A DNA stretch of 64,000 nt from JAKAWQ01 sp963840545 (GTDB lineage Bacteria; Pseudomonadota; Alphaproteobacteria; Acetobacterales; Acetobacteraceae), in the NCBI GenBank assembly GCA_963840545.1, contig CAWIZE010000007.1, positions 111,161 through 175,160 on the forward strand. Direction: 5' to 3'. A program made the position numbers and the translations under genes. Positions 55,534-63,124 of the stretch are shown piece by piece. How positions within the stretch are numbered: the first letter of the stretch is position 1; every line of letters starts with the position of its first letter. The notes below the pieces were generated by a model. That model did no database searches. It was not told the origin of the DNA and saw only the letters and a list, made by a program, of their open reading frames with translations.

Positions 55534-57525
55534 TCACGCCCTATTCGCCGCCGCCTCCCGCTCGATCCGGTCGTCGAGCGGTTCCAGGGGCGAAAAACCG
55601 CGCCGCGCGGCGACCCAGCCGAGGATCACCTCGGCGAGCGCCGGATTGCGCGCCAGCACCGGCCCGTGCACGTAGGTCCCGATCGTCCGGTGCAAAACGA
55701 CCCCTTCCTGCGCTGTTCCCTGCGGGCTGTTGCCGTTGCCCCAGAGCACCCGCCCGAGCGGCTTTCCCTCCTCCGTGAGCGCGCTGTGCCCGCCATGGTT
55801 CTCGAACCCGATCAACGGCTCGGGCACGAGCGGGCTCGCGACCCCGATCCGTCCGACCAGCCGCGGCGTGCCCCGCCGCGTGATGAAGGGTAGGAGGCCG
55901 AGGCCCGGGACGTCCGTGCCCTCGAGCGGCAGCGTTTCGCCATAGAGCTGCAATCCGCCGCACACCAGGAGCCCCGCAACGCCGTCTTCCATCATCGCCT
56001 TGAGCGCGGCCCGCAGCGGCCTGAGGCCCGCGAGGGCGAGGACCTGGCCGCGGTCCTCGCCGCCGCCGAGCAGGATCACGTCGGTGTCGGTGGGCAAAGG
56101 CTCGCCCGGGCCGACACGGGTGATCTCAGCCGCGATGCCCCGCCATTCCAGCCGCCGCTGCAGCACCACGGCGTTGCCGCTGTCGGCATAGGTACCGAGC
56201 TGGTCGGGGAAAAGGAGGGCAATCCGCGCCGTTTTTCCCCGTGCCGGCGGGCGTGGCTGCCGGGGCAGGGCGGCATCGGGCGCGCACGAAGGGGGCGAGG
56301 CGGGTGCGCGGAGCAGCCCCATGGCGGTGGGCAGCGCGGTGTAGGTCGCGATCACGGCGAGCCGCCCGCCCTCCGGCGTCGCCGCGAGGGCGGCACGGAA
56401 GGCATCGGCCTCGCGTGCGAAGGCCCGGGCGTCAGTGACTTGCGGCTCGTAGCGGAGGCGGATCAGCATCTCGAGCGCGCGTTCGCCGGTGACGTGGATC
56501 CGACGAACTGGCCCAAGGTTGATATCCCAGAGCCACGAGACATCGCGCCCGTCGGCGATGCGATTATTGATTAAAAACAAATGGTTATCGGCAGAATGTT
56601 GGGCGAGGTTCCAGCTCACGCTGGCCGGATTTTTGCCCAACAGCACGGTCACCTGCCGCCCGGCGATCATCGCCGCGGAGCCCCGCCCCGGCACCGGCGG
56701 CGGCCAGGAGGTCGGCTCCACGTCCAGGCCGAGCGCCCGCACCGCCGCGATCCCGGCGAGCGCGCTGTAGGGGTGGAGCGATTGGGGAAGCGCCGGCAAA
56801 GACCGCCCGTTGACGATGAAGGCGTCCGCGGTCGCCTCGGCCCTGATGTCCGCCGCGGGGGCGGCAAAGCCGCAGGAGGGACAAAAATACTCGCCGAGCT
56901 GGGCATAATAGCGCGCGCTGTAGGACAAAAGCGCCCCGCAGCGCGGGCAGTCCATCCCGTCCGCCGGCACGTCCAGGGGCGGGTGGGAGAGGCGAAACAT
57001 CACCCGCCGCTTTGCCTCCAGGCTCGCGGTGAGGGGATCGTCCCCGTTCAGCACGAGGGTCGTTTCGGGCATGGCGGCGGCGGCTTCGGCGAGCGCCGCG
57101 CGCACCCGGGCGACCTCGCCATAGCGGTCGAGCTGGTCGCGGAAGAGCCCCGTCACGACCATCACCTGGGGGGCGACGATGGCGGCGACCCGCGGCACCG
57201 TAAGCTCGTCCACCTCGAGCACCAGCGCCTCGCCGGGGCCGTCCAGGAGGGTGGTGGCGAGCCCCTGGCGGAGGTTGGCGCCCTCCTCGTTGGTGGCGAC
57301 CCGCCGCCCGGCCTGGCGCAGCAGGGCGGCGATCATCGCGACGGTGGACGTCTTGCCGTTGGTGCCGGTGACGAGGATGCGGCTCGGATAGGCGCGGGCG
57401 CGGGCGAGGAACTCGGGGTCCAGCGCCAGCGCCACCCGCCCGGGCAGGCTGGTGCCGCCGGAGCCAAAGGTGAGGAGGCCGTGGCGCAGCAGGCGGCCGA
57501 CCGGCCGGGCGAAATATTTCGTCAC
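55534..57525 (-). CDS. MurT-GatD single-chain fusion (peptidoglycan glutamine amidotransferase)
   Basis: 663 residues. Residues 1-400 are MurT: a Mur-ligase ATP loop GTNGKTST (53-60), a four-Cys zinc ribbon (CPRC at 193-196, CPSC at 215-218) and the C-terminal DUF1727 domain with DVSWLWDINL. After a Pro-rich linker (405-432), residues 433-650 are a GatD class I-like amidotransferase with Cys522 in VCGGLQLYG and His620 in TYVHGPVLARNP. In Gram-positives the separate MurT and GatD amidate D-Glu of lipid II. All key residues look intact here, so the fusion is probably active on a cell-wall precursor. Confidence 0.88.
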   Translation of the reverse strand: MTKYFARPVGRLLRHGLLTFGSGGTSLPGRVALALDPEFLARARAYPSRILVTGTNGKTSTVAMIAALLRQAGRRVATNEEGANLRQGLATTLLDGPGEALVLEVDELTVPRVAAIVAPQVMVVTGLFRDQLDRYGEVARVRAALAEAAAAMPETTLVLNGDDPLTASLEAKRRVMFRLSHPPLDVPADGMDCPRCGALLSYSARYYAQLGEYFCPSCGFAAPAADIRAEATADAFIVNGRSLPALPQSLHPYSALAGIAAVRALGLDVEPTSWPPPVPGRGSAAMIAGRQVTVLLGKNPASVSWNLAQHSADNHLFLINNRIADGRDVSWLWDINLGPVRRIHVTGERALEMLIRLRYEPQVTDARAFAREADAFRAALAATPEGGRLAVIATYTALPTAMGLLRAPASPPSCAPDAALPRQPRPPARGKTARIALLFPDQLGTYADSGNAVVLQRRLEWRGIAAEITRVGPGEPLPTDTDVILLGGGEDRGQVLALAGLRPLRAALKAMMEDGVAGLLVCGGLQLYGETLPLEGTDVPGLGLLPFITRRGTPRLVGRIGVASPLVPEPLIGFENHGGHSALTEEGKPLGRVLWGNGNSPQGTAQEGVVLHRTIGTYVHGPVLARNPALAEVILGWVAARRGFSPLEPLDDRIEREAAANRA

Positions 57526-57557
57526 CGCGCAATCTTGTACAATCGGAGCGCGCTCAG

Positions 57558-58205
57558 ATGGAAGGGTGTGCGATGACGGAAAACGATGCGCGCGAGGCGA
57601 TCTGCCGGCTCGGCCGGAGCCTTTTCCGCCGCGGGCTGACCTTCGGGACCTCCGGCAACATCAGCGTCCGGCTCGCCGACGGCTGGCTGATGACGCCGAG
57701 CAATGTGAGCCTCGACGATCTCGATCCCGCGCGGCTGGCCCGGCTCGACGCGGCGGGGCGGCTTGCGGCGGGCGATGCCCCGACCAAGGAAAGCTTCCTC
57801 CATCGCGTGATGTACGAGGAGCGGGGGGATGCGAAGGCCGTGGTGCATCTCCATTCGACCCATGCGGTCGCGATCTCCTGCCTCGCCGAGATCGATCCCG
57901 CGGACGTGCTGCCGCCGATCACCGCCTATTACGTCATGCGGGTCGGACGGCTGCCGCTGGTGCCCTATTTCCCGCCCGGCGATGCCGGGCTCGCCGAGGC
58001 GGTGCGCCCGCTCGCCGGCCGGCACCATGCGGTGCTGCTCGCCAATCACGGGCCGGTGGTCGCGGGAACCTCGCTCTCGGCCGCCCAGGCGGCGATCGAG
58101 GAGCTCGAGGAGACGGCGAAGCTGCATCTGCTGCTGCGGGGCCAGCAGGTGCGCTATCTCGACGGGGAGGAGCTGGCCGAGCTCGGGCGGCGGTTCGGGG
58201 GGTAG
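57558..58205 (+). CDS. Class II aldolase/adducin family protein (OtnC-like)
   Basis: 215 residues with the zinc-dependent class II aldolase pattern: GLTFGTSGNISVRL, TPSNVS, the first metal His pair in VVHLHSTHAVAISCL, and LANHGPVVAGTSL for the third His. It resembles 3-oxo-tetronate-4-phosphate decarboxylases and fuculose-phosphate-type aldolases; the exact substrate is unclear. It is divergent from the MurT-GatD gene with a 32-base gap, so their promoters must overlap. Confidence 0.85.
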   Translation: MEGCAMTENDAREAICRLGRSLFRRGLTFGTSGNISVRLADGWLMTPSNVSLDDLDPARLARLDAAGRLAAGDAPTKESFLHRVMYEERGDAKAVVHLHSTHAVAISCLAEIDPADVLPPITAYYVMRVGRLPLVPYFPPGDAGLAEAVRPLAGRHHAVLLANHGPVVAGTSLSAAQAAIEELEETAKLHLLLRGQQVRYLDGEELAELGRRFGG

Positions 58206-58213
58206 CGGCGGCC

Positions 58214-58281
58214 CGGACGGACACTAAGACAGGACGGACACCAAGACAGGACCGGCACCAAGACAGGACCGGCACCACGAT
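58214..58281. repeat. 17-bp tandem repeat, four copies
   Basis: Four head-to-tail copies of AGGACSGGCACCAAGAC-like sequence (first and last slightly changed) begin 9 bases after the aldolase stop. Their position in the 3' untranslated region suggests slippage without coding cost. Confidence 0.85.
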
Positions 58282-58484
58282 GGGGGCGAGGCGCGGATGA
58301 TCGTCCCGGCGATCCGGTCGTCGGGGCAATCCCGGTCTCAGCGACCCGGCGCATGGATCGATCGCCGCCGGGCAGTGGGACGTGGCACCCGGCACTGTCA
58401 TACAAACCAGGATGCAAGCGATGAAAAAGACCGCCGTTGCGTTGCTTGCCCGTTGTGCTTGCCCATTGTGCTCACCCTGGGGGG

Positions 58485-58685
58485 GCATGCCCATGTCCCG
58501 GAAGGAGACCCCGGAGCTCGTCACGAACGGGCGGCAGCGCATTCCGGTCCATGCCGCTGGTTGTTTCCGGGGTCTATCTCGTGGACAGCGCCCGGAGCGA
58601 AGAGAAGCTCATGATGGAACAATTCCCGGAACGGTACCCGGCATACCGGAAGCGGACGAAGATGCTCGTGCGGTTCCTCCTGTGA
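58485..58685 (+). pseudogene. Remnant of an isoprenylcysteine-methyltransferase-like membrane protein
   Basis: Two frames hold pieces of the C-terminal part of an ICMT/PEMT-type methyltransferase: MSRKETPELVTNG (about 58494-58532) in one frame and, after a frameshift or deletion, VVSGVYLVDSARSEEKLMM with FPERYPAYRKRTKMLVRFLL in another, ending at a TGA. The histidine-containing FIRHP segment between them is lost. This is non-functional debris. Confidence 0.6.
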
Positions 58686-58727
58686 GCAGGGATCGGCCGG
58701 TCCGCGCCGCGTGGACCCGCTCCTAAA

Positions 58728-59531
58728 TCAAGAGCTATGAGACACGGAAGAAGTGAACTTGCGTCGGCGATTTCCTGAATTGCGCCCCGGTGGCGGCAGC
58801 AGCACGGGGCCGAAAACAGCCCGGCCGAGCTCAAGCACCGCCCTCATCGACAGGGGCATCCCGTGGCGGCGGGGTGTTTGGGCGTCGAGCCAGCGGCGCA
58901 GGTGATGGTCCTGGCAGAAGAAGGCGATCGCAGGGCAGCATGAAGCCGCAGCGCTGTCGCTGTAGGCGAAGTCGTACCAGACGACTGCGCTTGGCGGCGA
59001 GACTTCGGCCAGCGTCCGCCCCGCGTCCGACGTGGCGACGTGAATTGCATTGTCGCAAAGGGCGCAGGCCGATTGAATTGAAACGTCTGTCCGGTACATC
59101 GCGCCCGTCCCGAGCGCATCGATGGCGCAGAGAGTGTTGAGCGCCCGCCCCCGCACCGTCACGCGATGGCCGGTCGTGGCTTCGCTCAATGGGTAAGCGT
59201 GCCGGATGATCCCGTCCGGACCGCGCGCGAGCAGGTCCCGATCCTCAAGCTGTTGCAGCAGCCCCGGGAGGGTGCCTTCCGGCAGTTTGGCGTGTTGGCT
59301 GATTTCGGGTATGCCGGGTGGCCGACCGAGGGCTGCGTAGAGTTCCAGAACCGCCCGCCAAACGCGATCTTCGTCCGGCGTGAGCCCGCGCAGCCATTTA
59401 TCGATCAGGCCCGGCCTGGTCTTCGCGGGGCTGCCTAAAGCTTCGCGCGCAGCCGGGCTTTTGACCACTGAGCAGTCGGGCCGAAAAACTCCGGGGCGTA
59501 GTTCCACCACCGCCGGCTGTGCCGTGCGCAT
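58728..59531 (-). CDS. merB: Organomercurial lyase
   Basis: 267 residues. The MerB catalytic residues are recognisable: Cys135 and Asp138 in LNTLCAIDALG, and Cys198/Cys199 in SAAASCCPAIAFF, with SACALCDNAIHV between. The N-terminal 60 residues carry a helical DNA-binding-like extension usual for MerB, and the C-terminus is 20-30 residues longer than typical. It cleaves the carbon-mercury bond of organomercurials to give Hg(II) for MerA. It starts six bases after the merT-merA fusion, same strand, so it is co-transcribed. Confidence 0.88.
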   Translation of the reverse strand: MRTAQPAVVELRPGVFRPDCSVVKSPAAREALGSPAKTRPGLIDKWLRGLTPDEDRVWRAVLELYAALGRPPGIPEISQHAKLPEGTLPGLLQQLEDRDLLARGPDGIIRHAYPLSEATTGHRVTVRGRALNTLCAIDALGTGAMYRTDVSIQSACALCDNAIHVATSDAGRTLAEVSPPSAVVWYDFAYSDSAAASCCPAIAFFCQDHHLRRWLDAQTPRRHGMPLSMRAVLELGRAVFGPVLLPPPGRNSGNRRRKFTSSVSHSS

Positions 59532-59537
59532 GGCTGT

Positions 59538-61343
59538 CTATTGCGCACAGCACGACAGTTTGCGCGGGTCCTTGGTCCGTGCGATCGCCGCGATCTTCAG
59601 GGCCTCGGCCATGGTCGGGTAGACGTGCAGCAGGTCCACGAAATCCTCGATTCCGGCCCGGAAGCGCATCGCCATCGCCGCCTCATGGATGACCTCGGAA
59701 GCGCCCGCTCCCACCATCGACACGCCGAGCACTTCGTTGGTGCCTGCATCGGCCACCATCTTGATCAGGCCGCGGGTGTCGCGAATTGCGCCGGCGCGCG
59801 GCACCAGCTCCATGGGGAGCGTGGTGCACCAGCAATGTCGCCCGGCGGCGATCGCTTCGGCCTCGGTGATGCCGACGATGCCGATCGGCGGGTCGGTGAA
59901 GACGGCGCGAGGAACGACCCGGCCATCAAAGGCCCGCGGGTCATTGCCGTTGAGCGCATTGTGCGCGGCAATGCCGCCTTGCCGCGCGCCAACCGGCGTC
60001 GCCATTTGGCTTTCGTGCAGCCGCCCGATCGCGTCGCCGGCGGCGAAAATATGCGGCACGCGGGTTTGCAGGTTCGCGTCGACCTCGACCTCGCCTTGCG
60101 CGTTGACGGCGACGCCGGCCGCCTCGAGCCCAATCGCGTCGGAGTTGGGCTGACGCCCCGTCGCCACGAGCAGCCGCTCCGCCCGGAAGCTGCGTCGGCC
60201 CTTGCCCACCCGAACCTCCGCGACGATCCCGGTTCCTTCCGCTCGAACAGCGCAGACCGTCGCGCCGGCGACGACGACAATGCCCTCCGCGGCAAGGATG
60301 CCGCCGATCGCCCGGCCGAGTTCCGGCTCATACCCATGCGCGAGGAGCTGCCTGTTGCGATCGACAATGGTCACTTCGCTGCCGAAGCGCGCAAACATCT
60401 GCCCGAGCTCAAGGGCGATGTAGCCGCCGCCCACGATCAGCAATGAGGCAGGCAGCGCCGTCAGCTCCGTTGCTTCGTCATGGGTCAGCAGATCGCTCGT
60501 GAGGAACGGCACGTCAGGCAGACCGGGAATCTCCGGAATGACCGGGCGCGAGCCGGTTGCGATCAAGAAACGCTCGCCGGTCAGGCGCTTGCCGCCCACT
60601 TCGAGCGTGCGCGCGTCGAGGAATCGCGCCTTGCCTTCCTCGATGCGGATGCGCCCGCCCACGAGGCTGTCATATTTTTTCCCCCGATAGACCCGAAGGA
60701 CTTCATCCTTTTGAGCAATGAGCGCCGCGAAATCGACCCTGAGCCCCGATCCGCAGGTTTCAAGACCGGGATAGCGTGGGTTGCGGGCGTCGAAGACCAG
60801 CTTCGCCGCCTCGATCAGGTTCTTGGACGGCAGGCAGCCCCGGTTCACGCATGTGCCGCCGATCATGCGCTCCTCGGTCATCACGGCTGTCTTGCCCATT
60901 GCCTGCGCGGTCAGCGCCGCGGCAAAGGCAGTGGAGCCCGAGCCGAGGATCACCAGGTCGTAGTGGTGGGCCCCGGAGCGCAAGGCCGGGCCCAAGGCGG
61001 GACGCAAGGCGGGACGCAAGGCGCAGCGGTCAGCTTTCATCCGGCTCGAGGCCGGCCGGGCGCAGTGGGAACCCTCGGCGCACGCTGCCTTTGGTTTGCG
61101 GTAGACGCGGTGAGCGCCATAGCCGACGCATCCGAGAGCGACCGCCGCGAAGATCGGCTGGTAAGGCTCAAGCGCGGTCAGATTGGAGATCCAGGCTCCG
61201 CTGACGCCGAGCGTGAACAGGGCAAAGGGAATCACGCAGCACGAGGCTGCGCCGAGCGCGGCCACGATCCCGCCCGCCGCGAGAAGCATCGGCGTGCCCG
61301 CAGTGGGCGGGTGGTCCCGCGGATCGGGCATCGCCCTCGTCAT
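59538..61343 (-). CDS. merA: MerT-MerA fusion (mercuric transport domain plus mercuric reductase)
   Basis: About 601 residues. The first 100 form a MerT-like unit: helix one with the vicinal Cys35-Cys36 (GAASCCVIPF), helices at about 45-75, and the cytoplasmic Cys pair C88/C94 (CAEGSHCARP). A Pro/Leu/Arg linker made from a 12-bp repeat leads to MerA: FAD loop LVILGSGSTAFAAAL, redox cysteines GGTCVNRGC (C165, C170), IVGGGYIALELGQM, and the C-terminal vicinal cysteines KLSCCAQ. The start (61343, or 61331, or 61406) is uncertain; the promoter position argues against starts upstream of about 61406. Confidence 0.85.
   Translation of the reverse strand: MTRAMPDPRDHPPTAGTPMLLAAGGIVAALGAASCCVIPFALFTLGVSGAWISNLTALEPYQPIFAAVALGCVGYGAHRVYRKPKAACAEGSHCARPASSRMKADRCALRPALRPALGPALRSGAHHYDLVILGSGSTAFAAALTAQAMGKTAVMTEERMIGGTCVNRGCLPSKNLIEAAKLVFDARNPRYPGLETCGSGLRVDFAALIAQKDEVLRVYRGKKYDSLVGGRIRIEEGKARFLDARTLEVGGKRLTGERFLIATGSRPVIPEIPGLPDVPFLTSDLLTHDEATELTALPASLLIVGGGYIALELGQMFARFGSEVTIVDRNRQLLAHGYEPELGRAIGGILAAEGIVVVAGATVCAVRAEGTGIVAEVRVGKGRRSFRAERLLVATGRQPNSDAIGLEAAGVAVNAQGEVEVDANLQTRVPHIFAAGDAIGRLHESQMATPVGARQGGIAAHNALNGNDPRAFDGRVVPRAVFTDPPIGIVGITEAEAIAAGRHCWCTTLPMELVPRAGAIRDTRGLIKMVADAGTNEVLGVSMVGAGASEVIHEAAMAMRFRAGIEDFVDLLHVYPTMAEALKIAAIARTKDPRKLSCCAQ
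60978..61025. repeat. 12-bp tandem repeat, four copies, in the MerT-MerA linker
   Basis: Four copies of ACGCAAGGCGGG (two with small changes) encode the repeated Leu-Arg-Pro-Ala/Leu-Gly-Pro-Ala linker between the transport and reductase domains. Confidence 0.85.
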
Positions 61344-61413
61344 CGCAGCGGAAGGCTCGACCCCCGGGCGGGGAGGTTCGATCGGGTTTTGTGCTTTGCC
61401 GCTCATGGTGGGC

Positions 61414-61444
61414 ATGCTACATCCTGTAGTCACTACAGGATCAA
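61414..61444 (-). promoter_or_regulatory. MerR-type operator/promoter of the mer operon
   Basis: Minus strand: -35 TTGATC, a 19-base spacer and -10 TAGCAT. The spacer contains the dyad ATCCTGTAGTCACTACAGGAT (61421-61441, perfect apart from the central base). A 19-bp spacer with a central dyad is the hallmark of promoters activated by DNA distortion by MerR. The merR gene begins 14 bases beyond the dyad on the plus strand, so the site also serves autorepression. Confidence 0.85.
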
Positions 61445-61457
61445 GGAGAGAATTCCG

Positions 61458-61886
61458 GTGCCGTCAGCCGCCCCCCGGCAACCTTCCGGCCTGCCAATCG
61501 GCGAACTGTCCCGGCGGAGCGGGGTCAATATCGAGACCATCCGCTACTATGAGCGGATCGCGATGCTGCCCGCGCCACCGCGCACCGCCAACGGGCGGCG
61601 GGTCTATGGCCCGGCCGAGGCACGGACTCTCGCCTTTATCCGCCGTTCCCGTGAGCTCGGGTTCACCCTCGATGAAATTCGCGCGTTGCTGGCGCTTTCC
61701 GCTGACGACGGGCAAGGAGCTTGCGGCGAAGTGCGCAAGCTTGCGGCGGGTCACCTCGGGGACGTTCGCTCGAAGATTGCCGACCTCAGGGCAATGGAAC
61801 GTGTGCTGGCCGACGCCGTGCGGCGCTGCGATGCGGGTGAAGTGCCCGGATGTCCCCTCATCGACGCCCTGTCGTGCTCCCCGTGA
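61458..61886 (+). CDS. merR: Mercury-responsive MerR family regulator
   Basis: 142 residues. The winged HTH is at the N-terminus (IGELSRRSGVNIETIRYYER), followed by a dimerisation helix. The three mercury-binding cysteines are at the expected places: GACGEVRKLAAGH, and C-A/G spaced pair in RRCDAGEVPGCPLID. The GTG at 61458 has AAGGAGAG at good spacing. It is divergent from the merT-merA/merB operon, with a shared dyad operator. Confidence 0.9.
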   Translation: MPSAAPRQPSGLPIGELSRRSGVNIETIRYYERIAMLPAPPRTANGRRVYGPAEARTLAFIRRSRELGFTLDEIRALLALSADDGQGACGEVRKLAAGHLGDVRSKIADLRAMERVLADAVRRCDAGEVPGCPLIDALSCSP

Positions 61887-62035
61887 TCGCCGGTCCGGGA
61901 ACCTGACGACCTCTTGCCTCAGGCAATGGTGGACAGCCTCGCAATTTTCGGACCGTTCGCCGTATCTGCAATGCTGATCTGTCATGCCCCGGCACATCGC
62001 GGCCACTGGTTTGTCCTGGGATTTGCTGGGTTCTC
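61887..62035. other. Gap with no gene recognised
   Basis: Between merR and the transposase remnant nothing coding is supported. The short hydrophobic reading here (SLAIFGPFAVSAMLI) has no start context. Confidence 0.4.
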
Positions 62036-62420
62036 GGCGTGGAGCGCATCGCTGTTGTGGGCGACAAGGGTTATTTCAGGATCGGGGACATCGAGGCCTG
62101 TGAGAAGGCCGGCCTGGACCCCTATGTGCGACGGCCACAGCGTGGTCGCTCGGTCAGGGCAAGCATCGTCCGCAAGGATGAGTTCAGCGACGACCGAGCC
62201 GGTGACAGTTTCCTCTGTCCGGCAGACCGGCGTCTACATCCCCATTCGTCATCCTTATTTGCGTCCGTCGAGGAAGATCAATTGCGTCCACAAGCAAGCC
62301 CGCGTCGCCCGGCGCCCCGACATCCTCAACCAGCGCCACGAGACGGTCGAGCACCCATTTGGCTCAATCAAGCAATGGATGGACCAGGGGACGTTTCTGG
62401 TGCGTGGCCTGAAGAAGGTC
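62036..62420 (+). pseudogene. IS1182-like transposase remnant, frameshifted
   Basis: Pieces of a DDE transposase C-terminal half appear in two frames: RIAVVGDKGYFRIGDIEACE and AGLDPYVRRPQRG in one; then LNQRHETVEHPFGSIKQWMD and QGTFLVRGLKKVRA in another. The order and spacing match IS1182-type transposases, but several frameshifts and the missing front half show it is dead. Sequence from 62420 to 62625 holds no gene. Confidence 0.6.
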
Positions 62421-62625
62421 CGTGCCGGGCCGCGCAGGCCGACAGCGATGCCTGCAACCAGTTCCGTGGGACCCTGGGTGGGGCCATCCGCCGCGCGGAC
62501 TCTGCGCGGCCCCAGATTGCTCTTCCGGTGAGGGGGCGTAGTGTCGGGACATTTCCGGACCGGTCGCGGAACATCGTGCCGCGCCGGTCGCGGCGCTCGC
62601 TGGGCGCTTCGTCGGGAGAAGAACC

Positions 62626-63051
62626 GTGAACGAGACGATTTCCGCCGGCCCGCTCGTGCTCCGTTTCCTGCAAAGCAAGGAGAGCACGGATGATAGCCTC
62701 GATCTGTTCGAGATGACGGTGCAGCCGGGCGGGCAGGTGCCGATCGCGCATTATCATCGGGACTGGGATGAAACGATCTACGGCCTTGCCGGCACGACGA
62801 CCTGGCACGTGGCGGGCCAGGACATCGCGCTTGCTCCGAACCAGTCCATCTTCATCAGGCGCGGAATCGTCCATAATTTCAGCAATCGGACCGACCGGCC
62901 GGCTTCCTGCCTCTGCGTCCTGACGCCGGGCCGGCTCGGAGCGGGGTATTTCCGCGAGATGGCGGCACTCCTTGCCGCCGGGCGCCCCGATCCTGCTGCC
63001 ATGCGGGAGACGATGATGCGGCACGGGCTTGTCCCGGTGCCGTCCGTCTAG
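62626..63051 (+). CDS. Cupin domain protein
   Basis: 141 residues forming one double-stranded beta-helix. The metal-ligand pattern is present: His-x-His and Glu in IAHYHRDWDETIYGLAGT and the last His in RRGIVHNFSN. Single cupins of this kind are often oxygenases, isomerases or sensors; nothing decides here. It is an isolated gene flanked by a transposase remnant and a hairpin repeat. Confidence 0.75.
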   Translation: MNETISAGPLVLRFLQSKESTDDSLDLFEMTVQPGGQVPIAHYHRDWDETIYGLAGTTTWHVAGQDIALAPNQSIFIRRGIVHNFSNRTDRPASCLCVLTPGRLGAGYFREMAALLAAGRPDPAAMRETMMRHGLVPVPSV

Positions 63052-63059
63052 TGCCTGAT

Positions 63060-63090
63060 CCACGAACCCAACCCCTGGTTGGGTTCGTGG
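63060..63090 (+). terminator. Long hairpin after the cupin gene
   Basis: Perfect 14-bp stem CCACGAACCCAACC/GGTTGGGTTCGTGG with a CCT loop, nine bases after the cupin stop, preceded by AGTGCCTGATC, which is shared with the stop-proximal repeat at 14911. It probably acts as terminator or mRNA 3' end, though it lacks a U-tract. Confidence 0.6.
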
Positions 63091-63124
63091 CCAGCCCCGC
63101 TCTGCCTCCGAGTTCCTGTTTCGA

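Noticed and set aside
58214..58281. Possible CRISPR array
   Set aside because: Copies are contiguous 17-mers with no spacers and no cas genes nearby; it is a simple tandem repeat. The 13-bp array at 63280 was rejected likewise.
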